From assembly GCA_029850565.1 (NCBI GenBank), contig JARCRR010000116.1, forward strand, positions 1 to 10,924: 10,924 bases of DNA. Reading direction: 5' to 3'. The notes under the pieces were generated by a model. The model was not told the DNA's origin. It ran no database searches and saw only the letters and a list, made by a program, of their open reading frames with translations. Positions 1 to 5,952 of the stretch are shown here, piece by piece. The DNA comes from Gallionella sp. GTDB taxonomy: Bacteria > Pseudomonadota > Gammaproteobacteria > Burkholderiales > Gallionellaceae. The first letter of the stretch is position 1. Each line of letters begins with the position of its first letter. The position numbers and the translations under genes were made by a program.

Positions 1-131
1 AGTCGACTCGCTCAGCCTTGGCCAAACGTGTCTGCCTCAGCACAGTCACCCACACTAATCGATTGTTTTTTATATATTTTTAAAGAACTTTTTGAAGCTT
101 TTTTCGCTGCCTCAGCGGCGAAGAGGTGCGC
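1..131 (-). other. Leader of a ribosomal RNA operon with boxA antitermination site; 16S gene off the left edge
   Basis: On the minus strand this transcribed leader contains GTTCTTTA (81-88), close to the boxA antitermination element TGCTCTTTA of rRNA operons, then an A/T-rich spacer, then GTGTGGGT (48-55), matching the conserved boxC-like GTGTGGG that follows boxA in rRNA leaders. A small hairpin CGCTG-CCT-CAGCG (105-117) precedes boxA. In known operons this arrangement recruits the Nus factors so that polymerase resists Rho termination, and the 16S gene follows within a few hundred bases. No mature 16S sequence is visible, so the gene must begin outside the window. The element identity is inferred from motif order. 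Confidence 0.75.
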
Positions 132-180
132 ATTATATAGACGGCGAACTTCTCGTCAAGCGTTTTGTAAAACTTTCTTC
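132..180 (-). promoter_or_regulatory. Strong sigma-70 promoter of an rRNA operon (P1-like)
   Basis: Read on the minus strand, a -35 box TTGACG (154-159) is separated by 16 bp from a perfect -10 box TATAAT (132-137). The A/T-rich stretch just upstream of the -35 (about 160-180, with AAAGTTTTACAAAACG) resembles an UP element bound by the RNA polymerase alpha subunit. Downstream of the -10 lies a GC-rich discriminator, GCGCACC, typical of promoters under stringent (ppGpp) control. The transcript runs towards position 1 into an rRNA-type leader. The boxes are seen directly; the rRNA assignment follows from the leader that comes next. Confidence 0.8.
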
Positions 181-257
181 ACATAAATGTGCGGGCACGC
201 TGAAACACCAGCAAAACGTACAATGCACACCTCCATCATTTGCTGTGAAAGTGTGTC

Positions 258-1280
258 GTGAAACTCATCCTAGGCATCGAATCCTCCTGTGACGAAACCG
301 GTATCGCGCTGTATCACGCTGATCGCGGACTTCTTGCGCACACCCTGCATTCGCAGATCGCACTCCATAATGAGTATGGTGGCGTGGTCCCTGAGCTCGC
401 CTCGCGCGACCACGTGCGCTATGCCCTTCCATTGATTCGCAGCGTCCTACAAAATGCAGGCTGCACACTTGATGACATCGATGCTATCGCCTACACCCAA
501 GGCCCCGGCCTGTCCGGCGCACTGCTGGTCGGTGCCAGCATCGCCTGCGCACTGGCCTATACATTGGATGTCCCGACGATAGGAGTGCATCATTTGGAGG
601 GTCACCTGCTTTCACCGCTACTTTCCGAGCCCGCCCCAAAATTTCCATTCATTGCACTATTGGTTTCCGGAGGACACACGCAATTGATGCGTGTCGATGG
701 CGTAGGTCGCTACACCTTACTAGGCGAGTCTATCGACGATGCCGCAGGCGAAGCATTCGACAAGAGCGCAAAGCTGCTTGGTTTGGACTATCCCGGCGGC
801 GCCTTGCTGTCCAAGCTGGCACAGCGAGGCACACCCGGCAGATTCAAACTCCCGCGTCCTATGCTGCACAGCGGCGATCTTGATTTCAGTTTCAGCGGGT
901 TAAAGACCGCCGTGCTCACACTCACGCAGCAACACGAACTGGACGATCAGACTCGCGCCGACATCGCCCATGCCGCACAAGAAGCCATCGTGGATGTATT
1001 GGCACAAAAGGCATTATCGGCTCTCGGCCAGACAGGATTGGATCAACTGGTGATCGCGGGGGGGGTGGGCGCGAACCAATCGTTGCGTGCTCGCCTGCAT
1101 CACGACATCAGCAAGCGCGGCGGCACGGTGTTCTACCCTGACTTGGAATTCTGCACCGACAACGGCGCAATGATCGCCTTCGCAGGCGCGATGCGTTTGC
1201 AGCATCAGGAAGCCCAACACGACTATCGCTTCAATGTGAAGCCGCGCTGGGATATACAGGAACTGAATTACGCGGACTGA
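258..1280 (+). CDS. tsaD: tRNA N6-adenosine threonylcarbamoyltransferase TsaD
   Basis: TsaD transfers the threonylcarbamoyl group from threonylcarbamoyl-AMP to A37 of tRNAs that read ANN codons, working with TsaB and TsaE in the cytoplasm. The 340-residue protein has the usual family length and begins with the ASKHA-fold signature GIESSCDETG (residues 6-15). The metal-binding HxxxH is present as HLEGH (112-116), followed by SGGHT, and the third metal ligand is D301 in CTDNGAM. The start is a GTG at 258, chosen because the family begins only a few residues before GIE; a loose GAAAG-type ribosome site lies upstream. A TACAAT at 219-224 could be its -10 box, but no good -35 was found. An 8-G run (1058-1065) encodes part of the conserved AGGVGAN loop and is in frame. 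The 3' end overlaps convergent plsY by 13 bp. Identity is certain from the motifs. Confidence 0.97.
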   Translation: MKLILGIESSCDETGIALYHADRGLLAHTLHSQIALHNEYGGVVPELASRDHVRYALPLIRSVLQNAGCTLDDIDAIAYTQGPGLSGALLVGASIACALAYTLDVPTIGVHHLEGHLLSPLLSEPAPKFPFIALLVSGGHTQLMRVDGVGRYTLLGESIDDAAGEAFDKSAKLLGLDYPGGALLSKLAQRGTPGRFKLPRPMLHSGDLDFSFSGLKTAVLTLTQQHELDDQTRADIAHAAQEAIVDVLAQKALSALGQTGLDQLVIAGGVGANQSLRARLHHDISKRGGTVFYPDLEFCTDNGAMIAFAGAMRLQHQEAQHDYRFNVKPRWDIQELNYAD

Positions 1281-1888
1281 GCTTCTTTCTTCTTACTGCC
1301 GATCTTGCTTTCCTTGCCTGTCATCAGATTCTGGATGTTGCTCTTGTGACGCCAGATCAGCAGCATCGACATGATCGCCGTAGCGAACACCAACTCAGGG
1401 CGCAATTGGAACAGCATCGCATAGACAGGTGCCGCTATCGCCGCAACCAGAGCGGAGAGCGAGGAATAGCGGAACACGACCGCCACCAGCAACCAAGTGC
1501 CCAGTACCGCCAAACCCATCCATCCGTTCAACGCCAACAGCACACCCAAAGCCGTCGCCACCCCCTTACCTCCTTGGAATTTTAGGAAGACTGGAAATAC
1601 GTGCCCCAAAAAGACCGCCAAAGAAACTAAAGCCACCAACAGCAAACCCTCGCCATCGTGCGACGCAAAACGTATCGCCAAGAATACAGCCAGCCAGCCT
1701 TTGGCCGCATCGCCCAGCAATGTCAGCACCGCAGCCGCCTTCTTGCCGCTGCGCAACACATTCGTCGCGCCGGGGTTGCCCGAGCCATAGGTACGCGGGT
1801 CGGCGAGGCCGAATGCCTTGCTCATCAATACCGCGAACGAAACGGAACCAAGCAAGTAGGCGCATACAACAAAGATCAGAGTAGTCAT
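1268..1888 (-). CDS. plsY: Acyl-phosphate:glycerol-3-phosphate acyltransferase PlsY
   Basis: PlsY is an inner-membrane enzyme that acylates glycerol 3-phosphate at position 1 using acyl-phosphate made by PlsX, the first step of phospholipid synthesis. The 206-residue product is of normal length and carries the three family motifs: GSVSF near the N-terminus (14-18), GSGNPGATN (35-43) and KFQGGKGVAT (102-111), the last forming the phosphate-binding loop. The rest is mostly hydrophobic, consistent with about seven membrane segments. The C-terminus ends in a lysine-rich tail (KESKIGSKKKE). The ATG at 1888 is preceded by an AAGGTAA ribosome site at good spacing. It converges on tsaD with a 13-bp overlap of coding ends and is divergent from folB. 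The tsaD-plsY-folB cluster is common in betaproteobacteria. Confidence 0.96.
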   Translation of the reverse strand: MTTLIFVVCAYLLGSVSFAVLMSKAFGLADPRTYGSGNPGATNVLRSGKKAAAVLTLLGDAAKGWLAVFLAIRFASHDGEGLLLVALVSLAVFLGHVFPVFLKFQGGKGVATALGVLLALNGWMGLAVLGTWLLVAVVFRYSSLSALVAAIAAPVYAMLFQLRPELVFATAIMSMLLIWRHKSNIQNLMTGKESKIGSKKKEAQSA

Positions 1889-1918
1889 CTGGATTACCTT
1901 AAAATGCGAAAGCGGCGC

Positions 1919-1948
1919 ATTCTACTCGAATGCCTTAATTGCCACCAA
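1919..1948 (-). promoter_or_regulatory. Probable plsY promoter
   Basis: On the minus strand a -10 box TAGAAT (1919-1924) is followed by the GC-rich discriminator GCGCC. A weak -35 candidate, TTGGTG (1943-1948), lies 18 bp upstream. The start point would fall about 25 nt before the plsY ATG. The -10 is convincing; the -35 is a partial match, so the call is tentative. Confidence 0.45.
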
Positions 1949-1967
1949 ACGACCCGCCACACACCCT

Positions 1968-2324
1968 ATGGACATCATCTTTATACGCGAACTCAAAGTC
2001 GTCACCCTCATCGGCATCTATGAAAGAGAGAAGCGCGTCCCGCAGACATTGCAGCTCGACTTAGACATCGCCCTACCCAACAGCCGCGCCTGCCAAAGCG
2101 ACGACATCAACGATGCGCTGGACTACGCACAGGTAGCGCAACATATTCAGGCCGTCTTGAGCGAAGGTCATTTTTCGCTGCTGGAGACTCTGGCCGAACA
2201 TATCGCCCAGATCATCCTCAGGGACTTCAACGCGCCATGGGTAAAAGTCAGCGTCGCTAAACTACAAGCCATCCGCAACTGCAAGATGGTCGGCATCAGC
2301 ATCGAGCGCGGACAGCTCATCTAA
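1968..2324 (+). CDS. folB: Dihydroneopterin aldolase FolB
   Basis: FolB converts 7,8-dihydroneopterin to 6-hydroxymethyl-7,8-dihydropterin plus glycolaldehyde in cytoplasmic folate synthesis. The 118-residue product has the typical length of the single-domain tunnelling-fold enzyme, normally a homo-octamer. Family landmarks are visible: LIGIYERE (15-22) with the conserved Tyr18, the pterin-anchoring Glu73 in LLETLAEHI, and the catalytic lysine K98 in VAKLQAIRN (the common form is KP..IR). The ATG at 1968 is the natural start because MDIIFIREL matches the family N-terminus, although no strong ribosome site is visible before it. It is divergent from plsY across a 79-bp gap. No clear terminator was found after it. 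Confidence 0.95.
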   Translation: MDIIFIRELKVVTLIGIYEREKRVPQTLQLDLDIALPNSRACQSDDINDALDYAQVAQHIQAVLSEGHFSLLETLAEHIAQIILRDFNAPWVKVSVAKLQAIRNCKMVGISIERGQLI

Positions 2325-2434
2325 AATTAGGCTTCAAGTACAACGATATACCTCGTCGAGCTAGCCTCACCTCCGCGCAACTAAGCACAATCTGGGCAGG
2401 AGTACTTCTTAAGTTCTGACCACAAAAATATATG

Positions 2435-2478
2435 GCGCCCCTTATTCGTCGCTCATGCGCCCCTTATTCGTCGCTCAT
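2435..2478 (+). repeat. Perfect 22-bp tandem duplication upstream of rpmE
   Basis: The unit GCGCCCCTTATTCGTCGCTC plus AT occurs twice head to tail with no mismatch (2435-2456 and 2457-2478). A partial echo, GCGCCCTTAT, appears at 2521-2530 just downstream of the rpmE -10 box. The copies sit 12 bp upstream of the rpmE -35 box. The rest of the folB-rpmE gap (2325-2582) contains the rpmE promoter and leader and no gene. Whether the repeat binds anything is unknown. Confidence 0.8.
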
Positions 2479-2489
2479 AAATAAAGAAT

Positions 2490-2518
2490 TTGCCCAAGCC
2501 TCTATTTTTATGGATAAT
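2490..2518 (+). promoter_or_regulatory. rpmE sigma-70 promoter
   Basis: A -35 box TTGCCC (2490-2495) and a -10 box GATAAT (2513-2518) are separated by 17 bp. The discriminator GCGCGCCC is GC-rich, as expected for a growth-rate and stringently controlled ribosomal protein gene. The start would fall about 55-58 nt before the rpmE ATG, leaving a leader with a possible short GC hairpin (GCGCG at about 2541 with CGCGC at about 2555). Confidence 0.6.
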
Positions 2519-2582
2519 GCGCGCCCTTATAGGTATCCGTGCGCGTACAACCGCCGCGCCCAACTTTAGTTAGGAACACAAA

Positions 2583-2804
2583 ATGAGAGCAGACATCCAC
2601 CCCGCATACAACGAAGTCGCAGTCACTTGCAGTTGCGGCAACAAATTCAACACCCGTTCCACATTGGGCAAACCGACATTGCATGTCGAAGTCTGCTCCG
2701 AGTGCCACCCGTTCTATACCGGCACACAGAAGATCGTGGACACCGCTGGCCGTATCGAGAAGTTCAACAACAAATATAAGACTGGCGCCAAAGCGGCAGC
2801 TTGA
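2583..2804 (+). CDS. rpmE: 50S ribosomal protein L31 (zinc-binding type)
   Basis: L31 is a small protein of the large ribosomal subunit that helps bridge it to the 30S head. The 73-residue protein matches the zinc-binding (C+) form: it opens MRADIHPAY, has Cys16 and Cys18 in CSC and Cys38 and Cys41 in CSEC, followed by HPFYTG and KFNNKY. These four cysteines form the zinc site, which marks it as the zinc-dependent type replaced by a C-minus paralogue under zinc starvation in some bacteria. An AGGA ribosome site (2572-2575) lies 7 nt before the ATG. It has its own promoter upstream and a strong terminator 26 bp downstream, so it is probably mainly monocistronic. Confidence 0.97.
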   Translation: MRADIHPAYNEVAVTCSCGNKFNTRSTLGKPTLHVEVCSECHPFYTGTQKIVDTAGRIEKFNNKYKTGAKAAA

Positions 2805-2829
2805 TGGATCGCGAATAAGCTTTAAGATT

Positions 2830-2858
2830 AAAGGCAGCGTTGGCTGCCTTTTTCTTTT
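2830..2858 (+). terminator. Rho-independent terminator of rpmE
   Basis: A perfect 9-bp stem AAAGGCAGC (2830-2838) / GCTGCCTTT (2843-2851) with a GTTG loop is followed by a T-rich tail, TTTTTCTTTT. It ends the rpmE transcript. The next gene starts only 14 nt after the tail, so that gene must rely on read-through or on a promoter not recognised here. Confidence 0.9.
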
Positions 2859-2872
2859 GCGGAACGAAACCC

Positions 2873-4303
2873 ATGAAAAAAACGCTCTCGATATTGTTGC
2901 TCACTTGTTTTGCGCTGATCTTCACTGGCTGCGCACAGAATCCTGTTTCCGGAAAACAGGATTTCGTCATGATGTCGGAGTCGCAAGAGATCAGCATCGG
3001 TCGCAATGCGGATGTGGACGTGCGCAAGCAATACAAGGTCTACGACAACCCTGCACTGCAAAACTATGTGAATCGTGTAGGCCAGGCAGTCGCCAAGAAC
3101 AGTCACCGCCCCAATCTGAACTACCACTTCACCGTGCTCGATTCGCCCGAGATCAATGCCTTTGCACTGCCCGGCGGTTACATCTACATCACACGCGGCA
3201 TCATGGCTTATCTCAACTCCGAAGCCGAATTGGCCGCCGTTTTGGGGCACGAGGTCGGGCATGTGACCGCACGTCATGGCGTACGTCAACAAAGCGCCTC
3301 TCAGGCCACAGGGATCGGTATCTCGCTTGCCTCGATCTTCGTGCCCGGACTTTCAACGCAAGCCGGAAGTGACATCGCCAACCTGCTCAGTGGTGCACTG
3401 CTTTCCGGCTATGGACGCGAGCATGAACTCGAAGCTGATCGTCTCGGCGCGCAATATCTGGCACGCACCTCCTACGACCCGCAAGCCATGATCCGCGTCG
3501 TGGGCGTCTTGAAAAATCAAGAACTGCTCGATGCCGAGCTTGCCAAGCAGGAGGGTCGCGAGCCGCGCCGCTACCATGGCACGTTCGCCACACACCCAGA
3601 CAACGACACACGCCTGCAGCAAGTGGTCGGTGAAGCATCACATCTGCAAGTGGCCGCACCACTCAATGGTAAAGAGGAGTTCTTGAAACAAACGAGCGGG
3701 CTCACTTTCAATGACAGCATCGACGAAGGCGTGGTGCGCAACAACCAATTCACCCATCGCGACCTCGGCATCCAACTCACTTTCCCGCCGCAATGGAGTA
3801 TCAAGAACTCGCCCACCCAACTCATCGCGATCAATCCGGCGAACGATGCAGCCATCGAATTGAAAGTGGACGGCCAACCTTCCGGCACACCGCCCGAGTA
3901 TGCGCGCCGACTATCCGGCAGCAACGCAAACATCGAATCGCTGACCATCGAGAAATGTTCCGCTGCCATCGCCAGCACCAACAAATTCGAGCTCGGCATC
4001 GTCTACCTCGACGGCAAGGCGTTCATCTTGCAAGGTACCGCCAAAACGGAACAGGCTTTGTCGGCGCACCGTGCTCCGATGAAAGCCAGTATGCACAGTT
4101 TCCATGCGCTCACCCCGGAAGAGCGCAAAGCGATCAAACCGCTCAACATCAAGCTGGCACCCGCAAAAGCGGGCGAAACTTATGCGAAGCTCGCGCAAAA
4201 TTCCCCTCTCGGCAAGAATGCAGAGAAGTATCTGCGCCTCATCAATGCGCAGTACCCTCAAGGCGAACCCGCCACCGGACAGATCATCAAGATAATCGAA
4301 TAG
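2873..4303 (+). CDS. M48 family zinc metalloprotease, predicted lipoprotein
   Basis: This is a predicted 476-residue secreted metallopeptidase, probably acting in the periplasm on misfolded or mistargeted envelope proteins, as the related BepA and LoiP do. Residues 1-20 form a lipoprotein signal peptide (MKKTLSILLL... ending FTGC), with Cys20 the lipidated residue. The zinc site is HEVGH (126-130), with the third ligand probably E187 in HELEADRLG. A helical region follows, then THPDNDTR. The C-terminal half, about residues 230-476, has no recognised catalytic motif and is probably a separate domain. The ATG at 2873 is chosen because it gives a clean signal peptide; the frame stays open upstream to a TTG at 2840, but that lies inside the terminator loop. 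A GCGGAA ribosome site precedes the ATG. The stop codon abuts the next gene's ATG, suggesting co-translation. The family is clear; the substrate is unknown. Confidence 0.92.
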   Translation: MKKTLSILLLTCFALIFTGCAQNPVSGKQDFVMMSESQEISIGRNADVDVRKQYKVYDNPALQNYVNRVGQAVAKNSHRPNLNYHFTVLDSPEINAFALPGGYIYITRGIMAYLNSEAELAAVLGHEVGHVTARHGVRQQSASQATGIGISLASIFVPGLSTQAGSDIANLLSGALLSGYGREHELEADRLGAQYLARTSYDPQAMIRVVGVLKNQELLDAELAKQEGREPRRYHGTFATHPDNDTRLQQVVGEASHLQVAAPLNGKEEFLKQTSGLTFNDSIDEGVVRNNQFTHRDLGIQLTFPPQWSIKNSPTQLIAINPANDAAIELKVDGQPSGTPPEYARRLSGSNANIESLTIEKCSAAIASTNKFELGIVYLDGKAFILQGTAKTEQALSAHRAPMKASMHSFHALTPEERKAIKPLNIKLAPAKAGETYAKLAQNSPLGKNAEKYLRLINAQYPQGEPATGQIIKIIE

Positions 4304-5947
4304 ATGTACGCCTATTACACCCAGATGAAGGAACCCGAGATCACCACCATCAAGGCGTGGTTGCTCTTCCTGTTGTGCGGCGTATGGGTGTTCACCGGCC
4401 TCATCGGCCATGACCCATGGAAGCCCGATGAAGCCTACAGCTTCGGGCTGATCTATCACTTCATCCAAAACGGCAACTGGCTCATCCCCACTCTCGCCGG
4501 CGAACCCTATCTGGACAAGCCGCCGCTGTATTACTGGACGGCGGCAGTGTTCGCCAAGCTGTTCTCCTCTCTGTTGCCGCTGCACGACGGCGCACGTCTG
4601 GCCTCCGGCTTTTACACTGCGCTCACCTTGCTGTTCGCCGGACTGAGCGGACGCGAACTGTTCGGCAACAACCGCGGATGGCCCGCAGCCATCATCCTTA
4701 TCGGATGCCTCGGCATGTTGGTGCGTGCGCACGAGATCCTCACCGACAACGCCCTGCTCACCGGTTGCGCCATGATGCTGTACGGCTACGCATTAAGCCT
4801 GCGCCGTCCCCGATTCGCAGGTATCTTCGTCGGCATCGGCTTAGGCATCGGCTTCATGAGCAAGGGCTTCATCGCGCCGATACTGTTCCTGTTTATCAGC
4901 ATCACTCTCTTGTTGTTCCGCCACTGGCGCACGCGCGCTTACTTCACCACGCTGGGCATCGCCATCCTATGTGCCTTGCCGTGGCTCACCGTGTGGCCCT
5001 ATCTCGTGTATCAACACTCCCCCGCACTGTTCACCGACTGGGCGTGGACGCGCAACATCGGACGCTGGTTCGAATACGCCCGCAGCGGTGAATACAGCAA
5101 GACGCTCTATTACCTGCAAGCGTTACCGTGGCTCGCCTGGCCCGCCGCCCCGCTCGCGGTGTGGACGGTATGGGAAGCACGCAAACGCATGTGGAACGAG
5201 CCCGAGTTCCAATTGCTGCTAGTGAGCTTCGTGGTGATGTTCGTGGTGTTGAGCGGCGTACGCGACATCAATGACCAGAACGCGATGCCGATGTTGCTGC
5301 CCATCGCGCTGCTGGCCACCGCTGCGCTCTCCACACTGCGCCGTGGTGCGGCAAATGCACTCGACTGGTTCGGTCTCATGACCTTCGCCTTGTTCGCCAT
5401 CGTGTTGTGGTCAGGCTGGACAGGTTTACTGGTAGACAACGGTGCCTGGCTCACCAAGCGTCTGCAGGAGCGCCAACCCAACTTCGTGCCCGTGTTCGAC
5501 CCCTATGCTTTCTGGATCGCCGTCGTGGTCAGCGTGCTATGGATCGTGCTGGTATGGCGTGTCGGTCGCTCGGTGCGTCGGTCGCTCATCAACTGGGCCG
5601 CGGGTATGAGCCTGTTGTGGATATTGGCGATGACGCTATGGTTACCCCTGCTCGATGCGGACAAGAGTTATCGCTATATGGTGGTCGACTTGAAGAGCAA
5701 CCTGCCCAAACGCTACAACTGTATCGCCGACGTGCGCGTCGGCGATAACCAACGCGCGATGCTGGAATACTTCGGCGACATCAAACTGCGCCAGAATGCG
5801 ACGAGAGTTTGCAACCTATTGCTGGTACAGGGCGACCGCATCGCCAAACCCATCGAAGACGAGATCGGCTGGGAGAAACTGTGGGAAGGCGGACGCCAAG
5901 GCAAACAGGACGAGAGATTCAGGCTATATCAACGCGTGAAACGGTAA
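4304..5947 (+). CDS. GT39/ArnT-like membrane glycosyltransferase (first of a convergent pair)
   Basis: This polytopic inner-membrane protein of 547 residues belongs to the GT-C fold of family 39/83, which uses lipid-linked (polyprenyl-phosphate) sugars to modify acceptors on the periplasmic side, for example lipid A, glycans or proteins. The first periplasmic loop after membrane segment 1 (about 18-36) carries the catalytic-type acidic pair D42-E43 in KPDEAYSFG, followed by LDKPPLYYW (70-78), both hallmarks of ArnT relatives. About a dozen hydrophobic segments follow, ending near residue 445, then a soluble tail of about 100 residues, probably periplasmic. The ATG at 4304 directly follows the protease stop codon; a second in-frame ATG at 4325 (MKEPEIT) is an alternative start. 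No strong ribosome site distinguishes them, so translational coupling to the protease is likely. The sugar donor and acceptor cannot be told from sequence, so arnT is not assigned. Confidence 0.88.
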   Translation: MYAYYTQMKEPEITTIKAWLLFLLCGVWVFTGLIGHDPWKPDEAYSFGLIYHFIQNGNWLIPTLAGEPYLDKPPLYYWTAAVFAKLFSSLLPLHDGARLASGFYTALTLLFAGLSGRELFGNNRGWPAAIILIGCLGMLVRAHEILTDNALLTGCAMMLYGYALSLRRPRFAGIFVGIGLGIGFMSKGFIAPILFLFISITLLLFRHWRTRAYFTTLGIAILCALPWLTVWPYLVYQHSPALFTDWAWTRNIGRWFEYARSGEYSKTLYYLQALPWLAWPAAPLAVWTVWEARKRMWNEPEFQLLLVSFVVMFVVLSGVRDINDQNAMPMLLPIALLATAALSTLRRGAANALDWFGLMTFALFAIVLWSGWTGLLVDNGAWLTKRLQERQPNFVPVFDPYAFWIAVVVSVLWIVLVWRVGRSVRRSLINWAAGMSLLWILAMTLWLPLLDADKSYRYMVVDLKSNLPKRYNCIADVRVGDNQRAMLEYFGDIKLRQNATRVCNLLLVQGDRIAKPIEDEIGWEKLWEGGRQGKQDERFRLYQRVKR

Positions 5948-5952
5948 CGACT

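Noticed and set aside
92..292. 66-codon plus-strand open frame over the rRNA promoter and tsaD start.
   Set aside because: It overlaps the rRNA leader and promoter and the tsaD start in another frame; no homology or ribosome site.
2435..2478. Two 22-bp repeats considered as a CRISPR array.
   Set aside because: The copies are directly adjacent with no spacer and only two units; no cas genes nearby.
2840..2872. Upstream TTG start for the M48 protease.
   Set aside because: It begins in the rpmE terminator loop and would place extra residues before a well-formed lipoprotein signal peptide.
4304..5947. Naming either glycosyltransferase gene arnT.
   Set aside because: The general GT-C plan is clear, but no feature identifies aminoarabinose as the sugar, and no other arn genes are in the window.
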